The notes under the pieces were generated by a model. It made no database searches and was not told the origin of the DNA. It saw nothing but the letters and a program-made list of their open reading frames with translations. Shown here one piece after another: positions 52,155 to 61,132 of a stretch of DNA of 64,000 bases. The translations under genes were made by a program, and so were the position numbers. The stretch covers positions 1-64,000 of the forward strand of contig NZ_BJKL01000005.1 in assembly GCF_006538345.1 (NCBI RefSeq), given 5' to 3'. This DNA comes from Alteromonas sp. KUL49. GTDB taxonomy: Bacteria; Pseudomonadota; Gammaproteobacteria; Enterobacterales; Alteromonadaceae. The stretch's first letter is position 1. Every line of letters begins with the position of its first letter.

Positions 52155-53267
52155 ATGCGCAGTTTCATCATATTCAAAATACTCATATTGACGTTGATAG
52201 CGGGTCAAGCTTACGCTCAGAGAATTAAAGATGTCGCCAGTATTCAAGGTATACGAAGCAACCAGTTGGTCGGTTACGGGCTGGTTGTAGGCTTGCCTGG
52301 AACTGGAGAGCAAAGCCCGTTCACAGAACAGAGCTTTAGAACCATGCTGAGTAACTTTGGCATCAGCTTAGACGCAAACACAAAGCCAAAAATTAAGAAC
52401 GTTGCAGCGGTAGCCGTTCATGCAGACTTACCTGCATTTTCAAAACCCGGTCAAACCATTGACGTCACCGTGTCTTCTGTTGGCGAGGCTAGCAGTTTGC
52501 AAGGTGGTACTTTATTACAAACTTTCCTTCGTGGCGTGGACGGCAAAATATATGCAGTAGCTCAAGGGAGTTTGGTGGTAAGCGGTTTTGGTGCCCAAGG
52601 CGGCGATGGTTCGCGAATTGTAGTGAATACACCCACGGTAGGCCGCATTCCTAATGGCGCTATGGTAGAACAAGAAGTTCGCAGTGGTTTTGCCAATGGC
52701 GATACACTGACACTCAACCTTCACTATCCAGATTTTTCTACGGCAAAGCGATTGGCGGATACCATTAATGAAAGGTTTGGAGCGCAACCCGAGAGTGGTT
52801 ATAGCATTGCAACGCCTATCGATGCTGCGTCAGTGCGTGTTTCAGCACCACGAGACGTCGGTCAGCGTGTAGGTTTTCTAGCAACACTCGAAAACTTTGA
52901 ATTCACGCCTGCGGACGCTCCTGCTCGTGTTGTCATAAACAGTCGCACAGGCACCATCGTTATCGGACAAGACGTACGACTACTTCCAGCCGCGATTACT
53001 CATGGTGGGTTGACCGTTACTATCGCTGAAAACCAACAAGTGTCACAACCCAATACCTTTGGTGATGGCGATACGGTCGTTACTACACAGTCTATTGTTG
53101 ATATTGATTTGAGCGACAGCCGCATGTTCAAGTTTGAGCCGGGTGTGACACTCGACCAATTAGTTCGAGCAGTAAACGAAGTAGGAGCTGCACCGGGCGA
53201 CTTGATGGCGATACTCGAAGCGCTTCGCCAAGCAGGTGCGTTGCGTGGCGAATTGGTGATCATCTAA
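52155..53267 (+). CDS. flgI: Flagellar P-ring protein FlgI
   Basis: A 370-residue periplasmic P-ring subunit. The signal peptide ends at ..[10 protein letters not shown] (about residue 21); the mature start ..[29 protein letters not shown].. is diagnostic. Export is Sec-dependent, with FlgA as chaperone. An AGAGGT site precedes ATG. The stop overlaps the flgJ ATG (TAATG). Confidence 0.96.
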   Translation: MRSFIIFKILILTLIAGQAYAQRIKDVASIQGIRSNQLVGYGLVVGLPGTGEQSPFTEQSFRTMLSNFGISLDANTKPKIKNVAAVAVHADLPAFSKPGQTIDVTVSSVGEASSLQGGTLLQTFLRGVDGKIYAVAQGSLVVSGFGAQGGDGSRIVVNTPTVGRIPNGAMVEQEVRSGFANGDTLTLNLHYPDFSTAKRLADTINERFGAQPESGYSIATPIDAASVRVSAPRDVGQRVGFLATLENFEFTPADAPARVVINSRTGTIVIGQDVRLLPAAITHGGLTVTIAENQQVSQPNTFGDGDTVVTTQSIVDIDLSDSRMFKFEPGVTLDQLVRAVNEVGAAPGDLMAILEALRQAGALRGELVII

Positions 53268-54217
53268 TGGATGCGTTAAATACTCAAAATCAGTTAGAAA
53301 TGGCGCGTAATGTCCATGACTTGGGCAGTATCAACACCATGCGTGAAGCTATTGCTTCTGGTGATGAAGGGGTATTGAAAGAGGCGGCACAGCAGTTCGA
53401 AGCTATTTTTGTTCAGATGATGCTCAAATCAATGAGAAAAGCACAAGATGCTTTGGCTGACGAGAATAGCCCATTTAATTCACAGCAAGTGAAGTTCTAC
53501 CGTGATATGCACGACCAACAGCTTGCGAACGATTTGTCTTCAGGTGGCGGTATGGGCCTTGCCGACCTCATTGTTAAGCAGTTGGGTCAGCAAGACGATA
53601 GTTATCGACCTGCAAGCACTATCCGTAGTGATGGTGACTTTGCCTCTCTTAACGCTATGCGAAGAGCTGCCACCAGAGAGCTGTCGGAAAGCGCGATAAG
53701 CTCAAACAGTATGGGTGTGAGCAATGCAACTAAAACCGCTATGTTCAGCTCTCCCGAAGACTTCATTGATACCTTGCGACCCATTGCAGAGAAGGTAGCG
53801 CAAGACTTTGGACTAGACCCGAAAGCGATGATTGCACAAGCGGCCGTTGAGACAGGTTGGGGTAAATACGTTATTCACAATACTCAAGGCAACAGTAGTC
53901 ACAATTTGTTTGGTATTAAAGCCAACAACGGGTGGCAAGGTGAGCAAGTGACGGTAAGTACGCTCGAATTTGTCGACCAAATACCGCAACAGCAAAAAGC
54001 CGCTTTCAGGCAGTACGACTCTATTGAAAGCGCAATGCGTGACTACGCGAACTTTATTACTTCGCAGCCTCGATACGCTCAAGCAGTCGACAATGCTGGT
54101 GACGCAAAGCAGTACACACAAGCTCTTCAAGATGCGGGGTACGCTACGGATCCAAATTACGCTAAGAAAATCATGAGCGTTTACAGCAGTGACCGCCTCG
54201 GCGCGAGAATGCCATGA
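53267..54217 (+). CDS. flgJ: Flagellar rod cap and peptidoglycan hydrolase FlgJ
   Basis: A 316-residue two-domain protein. Residues 1-~110 form the rod-cap domain (..AAQQFEAIFVQMMLKSMRKAQ..); residues ~165-310 are a glucosaminidase that opens the peptidoglycan for the rod, with ..MIAQAAVETGWGKYV.. (likely catalytic Glu in AVETGWG), ..SHNLFGIKANNGW.. and ..ALQDAGYATDPNYAKKI... Translationally coupled to flgI. Confidence 0.95.
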   Translation: MDALNTQNQLEMARNVHDLGSINTMREAIASGDEGVLKEAAQQFEAIFVQMMLKSMRKAQDALADENSPFNSQQVKFYRDMHDQQLANDLSSGGGMGLADLIVKQLGQQDDSYRPASTIRSDGDFASLNAMRRAATRELSESAISSNSMGVSNATKTAMFSSPEDFIDTLRPIAEKVAQDFGLDPKAMIAQAAVETGWGKYVIHNTQGNSSHNLFGIKANNGWQGEQVTVSTLEFVDQIPQQQKAAFRQYDSIESAMRDYANFITSQPRYAQAVDNAGDAKQYTQALQDAGYATDPNYAKKIMSVYSSDRLGARMP

Positions 54218-54233
54218 GTAGAAGGGTAATTTT

Positions 54234-56363
54234 ATGAGTTCAGTAGATTTATTTACGCTTGCCAACAGTGGTGTTACTGCCAGCAGCAAGCTATTACAAA
54301 CGACCAGTAACAACATTGCTAACGTCAATACGCAAGGTTATACCCGAGAGCGTACCGAGTTAGAAAATAGCCACGTTTTTGGTGTTGAAGTCGGTAGTAC
54401 CGAGCGAATCGTGAATACGTTCGCTCAAAATCAGCTACGTCGTGATATCACGCAAGTGGGTGAATTGGAGGCATTTTCAACGAAAACCTCTCTGCTTGAC
54501 GATATGCTTGCGAATGAATCTAATTCGTTATCGGCGGGGTTGAGTGGCTTTTTCAGTGCTCTACAAACTGCCTCTGACGACCCCACAAATTTAGCTTCCC
54601 GTGAACAAGTGTTGGGTAGTGCGGAGTCTCTTTACAAGCGCATGGGTGTACTCACCGACTTTATGGCACAGAGAGAAGACGAGCTCAACGACGAGATAAT
54701 GTCAGAAGTGAATCGCGCTAACAGCTTGATTCAGAGCATCGGGGTATTGAACAAAAATATTATTGTCGCCAATGGTAACAATACGAGTGAGCAGCCAACG
54801 GCGCTTCTCAATGAGCGTGACCAAGCTATCAACGAGCTTGCGGCCATTATGTCAATTGAAGTGAGAGAGAGTACTCAGCAAAACGGTGCTGTGATGATAA
54901 ACCTTACTTCTGGCGACTCTCTGGTTCTTGAGAATGGTACGTTTAACCTATTTGATGTGACCAGTGACGCTGATTTAACGTTCAAGCAACTTAGCTTGTC
55001 TACGGATTTTGGTTCCGACACAAAAAACGACACATCAATAAACGTGTTCGAATCTGAATTGGGTGGAAGTTTGGGTGGTTTGTTTAGATATAGAGATGAC
55101 GTACTAGGACCTGCTATGCGGGACGTTGGTCAGCTTTCTCTAGCTTTCGCTGATGCACTTAATGCCCAAAATAACCTTGGTATGGACCTAGATGGCCAGC
55201 TTGGCAATGACGTATTCACCATGCCAGTGTTTCAGGGGCTAAATTATGAGGGGACACCAGGCACTCAAGAAATATTTGCCCAAGTCACAGAAGGCAAAGG
55301 AAGCGAACTTACCGATGCAGATTATCGCATTGAAGTGACTAATGTTGCAGCGGGTGTGCCTACTGAAGTGGAAGTGACCTTACTCAATAGTGACGGTACA
55401 CCGCAAACTGATGGTAGTGGTAATGATTTGGTGTTCTCGAATGTTGCGATAACCACGGGATACAACGAGATTGCTGGTGGTATCGAAATAGAATTTACGA
55501 CGGGAAGTGGCTACAGCATTGGCGATAGTTTCTTGCTTCAACCCACTAAAAATGCTGCCACTGAAATAGATTTTGCCACCAAAAGAGCAGAAGATCTTGC
55601 TTTTGCTGCGCCCATACGGGTCGATGCGGACATCAATAACTTAGGTGGAGCTCAAGTCATTGGTGTGTCCATCACTAACACGGAAGTGGGAACAGGTAAT
55701 GACCAGTCTGCCTTTGACGGCGCTGGTGGTATTCACGACCTAGCTGGCTCTCCGAGTACTTCTTTTGGAGCGCCTGCGCAAATTGTTTTTACCTCAGAGA
55801 CGAGTTTCGAAGTACTGGATGGAGAAAGTCCAGCAAACGTTATTACCACGGTGAGTGGTGTAACCGATTTGAATAATCTGCTAGCTCAAGCCGAAGCGAA
55901 TGGTACTGGGCCTGCATGGCCTACGGCATTCTCATCTCTGGATGATTATCCCGGTTATGATGTTAGCTTGGAAGGTGTCCCCGCCGCGGGAGATACCTTT
56001 ACGCTGAGTTACAATACTGACGGGTTTAACGACAACACAAATGCATTGTCGTTGGCTTCATTACAAGGCGAAAAACTCGTACAGTTAAGTAGTGAATCTA
56101 CCAACGAGCAACGCAGTTTTCATGATGCTTATGCATCACTTGTAGGGCGAATCGGTGAAGATGCAGCTACGGCCAATGTGTCTTTGCAAGCTGCAGAGGC
56201 CATGCAAGCACAATCCGAAAACTGGTTTGAATCAGTTTCTGGTGTAAGCTTGGATGAAGAGGCATCTAACCTGATCAAGTACCAACAGTCGTATGCTGCA
56301 GCGGCGAGGATCTTGAGCACAGCACAAGAATTGTTTAGCACCATCTTGCAGGCTGCGAGGTAG
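54234..56363 (+). CDS. flgK: Flagellar hook-associated protein 1 FlgK
   Basis: Hook-filament junction protein. The N-terminal ..ANSGVTASSKLLQTTSNNIANVNTQGYTRERTELE.. and C-terminal ..EASNLIKYQQSYAAAARILSTAQELFSTILQAAR match the family. At 709 residues it is much longer than E. coli FlgK (547); the extra length is in the middle (residues ~330-620), a beta-rich, acidic, surface-exposed region, as in some marine relatives. It is six bases before flgL. Confidence 0.94.
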   Translation: MSSVDLFTLANSGVTASSKLLQTTSNNIANVNTQGYTRERTELENSHVFGVEVGSTERIVNTFAQNQLRRDITQVGELEAFSTKTSLLDDMLANESNSLSAGLSGFFSALQTASDDPTNLASREQVLGSAESLYKRMGVLTDFMAQREDELNDEIMSEVNRANSLIQSIGVLNKNIIVANGNNTSEQPTALLNERDQAINELAAIMSIEVRESTQQNGAVMINLTSGDSLVLENGTFNLFDVTSDADLTFKQLSLSTDFGSDTKNDTSINVFESELGGSLGGLFRYRDDVLGPAMRDVGQLSLAFADALNAQNNLGMDLDGQLGNDVFTMPVFQGLNYEGTPGTQEIFAQVTEGKGSELTDADYRIEVTNVAAGVPTEVEVTLLNSDGTPQTDGSGNDLVFSNVAITTGYNEIAGGIEIEFTTGSGYSIGDSFLLQPTKNAATEIDFATKRAEDLAFAAPIRVDADINNLGGAQVIGVSITNTEVGTGNDQSAFDGAGGIHDLAGSPSTSFGAPAQIVFTSETSFEVLDGESPANVITTVSGVTDLNNLLAQAEANGTGPAWPTAFSSLDDYPGYDVSLEGVPAAGDTFTLSYNTDGFNDNTNALSLASLQGEKLVQLSSESTNEQRSFHDAYASLVGRIGEDAATANVSLQAAEAMQAQSENWFESVSGVSLDEEASNLIKYQQSYAAAARILSTAQELFSTILQAAR

Positions 56364-56369
56364 TAAAAA

Positions 56370-57593
56370 ATGCGCATATCTACTAATCAAATTTATGACC
56401 AGAATATTCGTTCGATTATGGATAATCAAACGGGGTTGGTTAGTACGCAGCAACAGTTGGCTACTGGTAAACGTATCAATAGTCCCTCTGATGACCCAGT
56501 TGGTGCTGCAAAAGTGCTTCGTATTGCCGAAGAGTTGGATTCACTCGACCAGTATCAGCGCAATATTGATTTGTTTACGAATGCTTTGGAGCAACAAGAA
56601 GCGGTACTAACCAATATAACCAACTCGGTTAATCGTGCTAGAACACTAATAGTTCAGTCTGGCTCAGGTATTCTCACCGACACCGATAGGGCATCTATTG
56701 GCTCAGAGCTCGAACAAATTCGACAAGAAGTGTTCGACTTAATGAACTCGCAAGACGCAGACGGACACTATATTTACGCTGGGTTTCAATCGGGCAATCA
56801 AGCGTTTACCTACAATCCCTCTGCCACCGGAAACACCGTTGAGTTTGCGGGTGATGGTGGTAACAATTTTATGAAACTCTCGAACAGTGCGAGTATCCAA
56901 TCGACAACCAGTGGCCAAGAGGTTTTTGAGAACGTTTTAGCACGTTATGATTTCACTGTAACAGCAAATACAGTAACGAATTTAGAGTCTGCAATTATCA
57001 AAGAGCAAGGCACACATGATACCTTCTTCGATAGAAATTATGACTCTAGTACCGCCGCCAACAATGACTATCAAATTACCATACTCGCCACTGGCCAAGC
57101 TGAGCTGAGAAACACGGGAACAGGTACGGTTGTCGATACGGTAAACTTCACATCGGGCGAGCCCTTTGTGGTTAAGGGGCTATCCTTTACCGCTGATGCA
57201 GCCGTAGGTGACACCATTGACTTCTCTCTAGACGCGCCTGAAAAGAAAAGTATTGCGCAAGCGCTTGATGAAATGACTAATATTTTGATGGACAGCACGG
57301 TTGAAGGTAGTCAACTTCAAGAATCAATCGCTGATGCTCTCGTTAACATTGATAATGGCCTAGAAAAAATCTCCATTGAACGTGCGTCGATTGGTGGCCG
57401 CTTGAATGTTGCCGAGTCATTGTATGAAAGTAATTTGGATTTAGAAATTTCAGCAAAAGCAGCCCGTTCTTCAATTGAAGATGTGGATTATGCTGAAGCG
57501 TCTACTGAATTTGCTCGTCAAGAAACTGCGCTCAACGCAGCATTGGCATCTTTTCCTCAAGTGGCTAATTTAAGTTTGTTCAATTACATCTAA
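56370..57593 (+). CDS. flgL: Flagellar hook-associated protein 3 FlgL
   Basis: A 407-residue second junction protein. The start MRISTNQIYDQNIRSIMDN, the ..QQQLATGKRINSPSDDPVGAAKVLRI.. helix and the C-terminal ..SIEDVDYAEASTEFARQETALNAALASFPQVANLSLFNYI are diagnostic. Its last 24 bases overlap, tail to tail, the convergent sialidase-like gene. Confidence 0.95.
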   Translation: MRISTNQIYDQNIRSIMDNQTGLVSTQQQLATGKRINSPSDDPVGAAKVLRIAEELDSLDQYQRNIDLFTNALEQQEAVLTNITNSVNRARTLIVQSGSGILTDTDRASIGSELEQIRQEVFDLMNSQDADGHYIYAGFQSGNQAFTYNPSATGNTVEFAGDGGNNFMKLSNSASIQSTTSGQEVFENVLARYDFTVTANTVTNLESAIIKEQGTHDTFFDRNYDSSTAANNDYQITILATGQAELRNTGTGTVVDTVNFTSGEPFVVKGLSFTADAAVGDTIDFSLDAPEKKSIAQALDEMTNILMDSTVEGSQLQESIADALVNIDNGLEKISIERASIGGRLNVAESLYESNLDLEISAKAARSSIEDVDYAEASTEFARQETALNAALASFPQVANLSLFNYI

Positions 57594-58565
57594 CAGCGCA
57601 TCCAAACCGCAAATTTCTGCACAATACACAGACGTTTGGTCATCTTCGTGACTGGAATAATAAGACAAATAAGCCGTATCTTTTACTACACATAGTCCAG
57701 GGTAACTATTGTCTCCTGCACTAGGTAATGTCAGCATTTCGGTAAGACTGGGAACCTTGGTATCGAGTAACCAGATTTTCGTTGTGAGCTTGTCGTCGTC
57801 TTTTTCATCCCAATCCCTTCCCGCAACTAAGAAAAAATTTGCCGCTAGCACAGTCATTGCTGGGCCGCCGATATAAATTCCTAAATCTTTCCAGTGCCAG
57901 TCGGTATACGGTGGTTTTGAAAAGCCCAGTTTTGCGGAATATGAGTCAGCATCTCGGCGGACGATAGCGTTGGCATTATCAGTACTGTCGAACAGTATAT
58001 GACTTTCGTTCGGGTAACCTGCTTCGTGTTTATCGAGCGAGAGCACTTCAGCCGCAAGCAATGTCATTTTGGATGTGGGATCACCGCGATAGATATTGAG
58101 TTGTTCATCTGCACGTTTGTAACCGAAGCCGTAGGCAGTGTTCTTATGCCAAGTACTCCTCCAAATCCAATAGTCACTCTGAGAAAAAACGACCGGCTCA
58201 TTCCAATCATCGCCATTATCTGAATAGAAAGACACCATGCGAATGTTAAGCCCGGGTTTATCCGTAAATTTGCTTTTTGCGTAAGCGGTGACGATTAGCC
58301 GTTCCCCATTGAAAACAAATTTTGGATCTCTGAGATCAGTGTTTGTCATTTTTAAAGTAATGTTCCCAATGACTGACAGACTCTGAGTTAATTTTTGAAT
58401 GCGAATTACACCGTCCATACTCACGTGATCTTCAGCCTCTCGGTAACAACACAGGAATTGTAATGAACTCATAGAAAAAGGGTTATTAATCAGATCGGTA
58501 AAGGCGCAATGCTTGGCCGACGAAGAGATCTTTTTTACCTGTTTGATATCGAGAATGTTATCCAC
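57570..58565 (-). CDS. Sialidase-superfamily-like beta-propeller protein, function unknown
   Basis: A 331-residue protein without signal peptide or membrane segment. It is rich in short beta strands with aromatic residues and carries one Asp-box-like motif YSDNGDDWNEP (residues 114-124; D-x-G-x-x-W), plus ..RDPKFVFNGERLIV.., ..YPNESHILF.., ..GGPA.. and ..VAGRDW... This pattern suits the sialidase/BNR and glycosidase five-bladed propeller fold, but an enzyme activity cannot be claimed. It lies between flgL (overlapping its end) and the flagellin genes, opposite in direction. A TATAAT box is present upstream on its strand (near 58600). Confidence 0.55.
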   Translation of the reverse strand: MDNILDIKQVKKISSSAKHCAFTDLINNPFSMSSLQFLCCYREAEDHVSMDGVIRIQKLTQSLSVIGNITLKMTNTDLRDPKFVFNGERLIVTAYAKSKFTDKPGLNIRMVSFYSDNGDDWNEPVVFSQSDYWIWRSTWHKNTAYGFGYKRADEQLNIYRGDPTSKMTLLAAEVLSLDKHEAGYPNESHILFDSTDNANAIVRRDADSYSAKLGFSKPPYTDWHWKDLGIYIGGPAMTVLAANFFLVAGRDWDEKDDDKLTTKIWLLDTKVPSLTEMLTLPSAGDNSYPGLCVVKDTAYLSYYSSHEDDQTSVYCAEICGLDALLDVIEQT

Positions 58566-58647
58566 TACAGCACCGAAAATACGTCAATTAATGTCTCATT
58601 ATAGGGGCAAGATTTTTCCACACTACGGCAATTTTTGGATTTTTTAC

Positions 58648-58674
58648 TAAAGAGCCTCTTGATTGTGTCGATAC
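58648..58674 (+). promoter_or_regulatory. Sigma-28 promoter of flagellin 1
   Basis: TAAAGAGC and GTCGATAC are separated by 11 bases, a good FliA-type match. The 5' UTR would be about 110 nt. Confidence 0.8.
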
Positions 58675-58681
58675 AGATTAC

Positions 58682-58791
58682 GAGAGAGCCAGTTCATCAA
58701 TTACCCCTCAGGTGTTGATGACTACCATTATAGTAATTGCCGGAATACCGGCAGCCAGTCTTTTTTTGACTGGGAGTGTAGGAGAGACTTT
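58682..58791 (+). promoter_or_regulatory. Structured leader of flagellin 1
   Basis: Just before the GTAGGAGAGA ribosome binding site, two tandem hairpins occur: TGCCGG-AATA-CCGGCA and CCAGTC-TTTTTTT-GACTGG. They could stabilise the message or expose the start site. No known riboswitch is recognised. Confidence 0.45.
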
Positions 58792-59637
58792 ATGTCTATG
58801 TACGTTAACACCAATGTGTCTTCATTGAATGCACAACGTCAGTTATTTGATGTTAGCAATTCATTGAGCACATCATTCGAACGTTTGTCGTCGGGTTTTC
58901 GTATCAACAGCGCTGCTGATGATGCTGCCGGTCTTCAAATCACCGACCGTATGACTTCTCAAGTCCAAGGTCTTAACCAAGCTGTTCGTAACGCTAATGA
59001 TGCGATCTCACTATCGCAAACTGCGGAAGGAGCTTTGCAAGAAACAACTACTGCTTTGCAACGTATCCGTACTTTAGCAATCCAGTCACAAAACGGAATC
59101 AACACTTCTGCTGACCGTACTGCGCTTCAAAAAGAAGTTTCAGCACTAAGAACAGAAATCTCACGTATTGCAACAACTACACAGTTCGCTGGTGTTGGCA
59201 TACTTTCTGGAGAGTTTTCGGCAAAATTCCTCGTTGGTGCTAACTCAGGGCAAACCATTTCAGTTAACTTATCGAGTCAGGCATTAACCAGAGCGGGCGT
59301 TGATGGATTTAGTGCAACTGGTTTGGGTGTTACTGACAGCGATGTTTTGACTGCGTCAAACGCTTCAGCCATGCTTGCAGATGTAGATACTGCCATTTCT
59401 GCTATCGGTGGTCTTCGTGCTGATTTAGGTGCGCTTCAAAATCGTTTCCAATCTACGATTCGTAACCTAAGCAATATTTCTGAAAACGTTTCTGCTGCTC
59501 GTTCACGTATCAAAGACACTGACTTTGCTACTGAAACTGCAGAGCTGACACGTAATCAGATTCTACAGCAGGCGAGTACTACTGTTTTGTCACAGGCTAA
59601 CCAGCGTCCTCAGGCTGCATTGCAGTTATTAGGTTAA
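58792..59637 (+). CDS. Flagellin 1
   Basis: A 281-residue filament subunit. The conserved D0/D1 ends are ..VNTNVSSLNAQRQLF.. at the N-terminus and ..TRNQILQQASTTVLSQANQRP.. at the C-terminus, with almost no variable D2/D3 domain, as in polar flagella of Shewanella and Alteromonas. I chose ATG at 58792 after TAGGAGAG; an in-frame upstream ATG would add 43 unrelated residues. It is very similar to flagellin 2 and less so to flagellin 3. Confidence 0.96.
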   Translation: MSMYVNTNVSSLNAQRQLFDVSNSLSTSFERLSSGFRINSAADDAAGLQITDRMTSQVQGLNQAVRNANDAISLSQTAEGALQETTTALQRIRTLAIQSQNGINTSADRTALQKEVSALRTEISRIATTTQFAGVGILSGEFSAKFLVGANSGQTISVNLSSQALTRAGVDGFSATGLGVTDSDVLTASNASAMLADVDTAISAIGGLRADLGALQNRFQSTIRNLSNISENVSAARSRIKDTDFATETAELTRNQILQQASTTVLSQANQRPQAALQLLG

Positions 59638-59715
59638 ACCTAGTGAAAAAAACAGGGGCCAGGAGGTAGTGATCCTTTAGGTACTTGTAGCAATCGTTCT
59701 GTAATCAGAATGAAT

Positions 59716-59743
59716 AAAGGTCGACATAATGTCGGCCTTTTTT
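59716..59743 (+). terminator. Terminator of flagellin 1
   Basis: Stem AAAGGTCGAC / GTCGGCCTTT (one G-T pair) with loop ATAAT and a further TTT, 79 bases after the flagellin 1 stop. Confidence 0.85.
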
Positions 59744-59974
59744 ATTGCCCAAATTAAATCACAATTTTTTCAAATTTTCCTAAAGTAATTCCCTGTTTTG
59801 AACGATAACTAGTTTAAAGGGGGGAATGTTGTTAATCCTTCCACTTAAGTAAGAAAATAAGCTTTAACTGCGTTTTATATGCGAGATGTGTTGTTGTTAG
59901 TTTACTTTCTTATGCTTCTAAAGTTATTTGATTTCAGTGCTTTAACATTAGAAAAATTATTTTTAATAAATTAG
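59744..59974. other. AT-rich intergenic stretch before the flagellin 2 promoter
   Basis: No reading frame, RNA structure or promoter that I can support is seen here. It separates the flagellin 1 terminator from the flagellin 2 promoter. Confidence 0.5.
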
Positions 59975-60001
59975 TTAAGTAAAATGATTTAAAGCCGATA
60001 A
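59975..60001 (+). promoter_or_regulatory. Sigma-28 promoter of flagellin 2
   Basis: An exact GCCGATAA -10 element (59994-60001) is preceded, 11 bases away, by TTAAGTAA. It implies a 5' UTR of about 280 nt. Confidence 0.75.
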
Positions 60002-60008
60002 AGAAATA

Positions 60009-60286
60009 AGTTTAGAGATGAATGGCTACCCGCTGAAAGGAAGCTGCTAACCGGCGAGATTGAAGCCAGGAGGTAGTGAGAGGTTTGAGGTTCTGGAACA
60101 ACAAACCCACCGGTCAGCAATGAGAAAGCATAAAGCTAACTCAATGTAGCAAAGCTTTTCGGAGTGACCGAAAAGCGCCAGTAAATTACCACTGGCATCT
60201 TAACTAAGCACGATAAGTGCCAATAATTTACTTGATGCGCAAATAATAAAAGCAATAGCGCAATAAAACACTGTTAGGAGAGATCC
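60009..60286 (+). promoter_or_regulatory. Long structured leader of flagellin 2
   Basis: About 280 untranslated bases. Consecutive hairpins include GCTTTTCGG / CCGAAAAGC (around 60154-60176), GCCAGT / ACTGGC (60177-60196) and GCAC / GTGC (60208-60220). A competing GTAAATT / AATTTAC pairing encloses the last two. Several GGA motifs occur (AAGGAAG, CCAGGAGG, TTCTGGAA, TCGGAG), so CsrA binding is possible. Ends at GTTAGGAGAG before ATG. No known riboswitch family is recognised. Confidence 0.5.
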
Positions 60287-61132
60287 ATGAGTTTATTTGT
60301 AAACACCAACGTATCATCGTTGAATGCACAACGTCAGTTATTCACAACGAATGGCAACTTGAACACAGCGTTTGAGCGTTTGTCATCAGGCTTCAGAATT
60401 AATAGTGCTGCTGATGATGCTGCCGGCCTACAGATTACCGACAGAATGACGTCACAGGTTCAAGGCTTAAACCAAGCTGTTCGAAACGCAAATGATGGTA
60501 TTTCTTTGGCGCAAACAGCTGAAGGTGCAATGCAAGAAACAACTACGGCACTGCAACGTATCAGAACGTTGGCGATTCAGTCTCAAAACGGTATTAATAC
60601 GTCGTCTGACCGCACTGCGCTTCAAAAAGAAGTGTCTGCGCTTAAAACAGAAATTTCACGTATTGCTACAACAACCCAATTTGCTGGTGTAAACGTACTT
60701 TCTGGTGAGTTTTCAGCGAAATTCTTAGTGGGTGCAAACGCGGGGCAAACGATTTCTGTAAATCTATCTACTGCCGCACTTACTCGTGCTGGAATCAACG
60801 GTTTCAGCGCAACTGGGTTGGGAATTTCAGGCGAAGATGTTTTGTCAGAATCAAACGCTTCAAGCATGTTAGCGGCGATTGACTTAGCGGTATCGGCAAT
60901 TGGTGGTCTTCGAGCAGACCTTGGTGCGTTACAAAACCGTTTCCAGTCTACTATCAGAAACTTAAGTAACATCTCTGAGAACGTTGCTGCGGCAAGATCG
61001 CGTATTAAAGACACCGACTTTGCCACTGAAACGGCAGAACTTACCCGTAACCAGATTCTACAGCAGGCGAGCACAACTATCTTGTCTCAGGCAAACCAGC
61101 GTCCACAAGCTGCATTGTCACTACTTGGGTAA
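60287..61132 (+). CDS. Flagellin 2
   Basis: A 281-residue flagellin with the same D0/D1-only layout as its neighbours, start MSLFVNTNVSSLNAQRQLF and end ..QANQRPQAALSLLG. Most differences from flagellin 1 lie at residues ~20-28 and in the short central part (~185-215). TAGGAGAG precedes ATG. It has its own sigma-28 promoter and an unusually long leader. Confidence 0.96.
   Translation: MSLFVNTNVSSLNAQRQLFTTNGNLNTAFERLSSGFRINSAADDAAGLQITDRMTSQVQGLNQAVRNANDGISLAQTAEGAMQETTTALQRIRTLAIQSQNGINTSSDRTALQKEVSALKTEISRIATTTQFAGVNVLSGEFSAKFLVGANAGQTISVNLSTAALTRAGINGFSATGLGISGEDVLSESNASSMLAAIDLAVSAIGGLRADLGALQNRFQSTIRNLSNISENVAAARSRIKDTDFATETAELTRNQILQQASTTILSQANQRPQAALSLLG

Noticed and set aside
53813-54328. 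171-codon antisense frame across flgJ and flgK
   Set aside because: It lies over two well-conserved genes and shows no recognisable protein features.
58663-58791. N-terminal extension of 43 residues on flagellin 1
   Set aside because: It covers the sigma-28 promoter and leader hairpins; the conserved flagellin start and a good ribosome binding site are at 58792.
60076-60123. 15-codon leader peptide starting with GTG after AGGAGG in the flagellin 2 leader
   Set aside because: The spacing between AGGAGG and GTG is only two bases, too short for normal initiation.
60009-60286. c-di-GMP riboswitch, retron or group II intron piece in the flagellin 2 leader
   Set aside because: I looked for the conserved cores of these elements and did not find them; only simple hairpins are visible.
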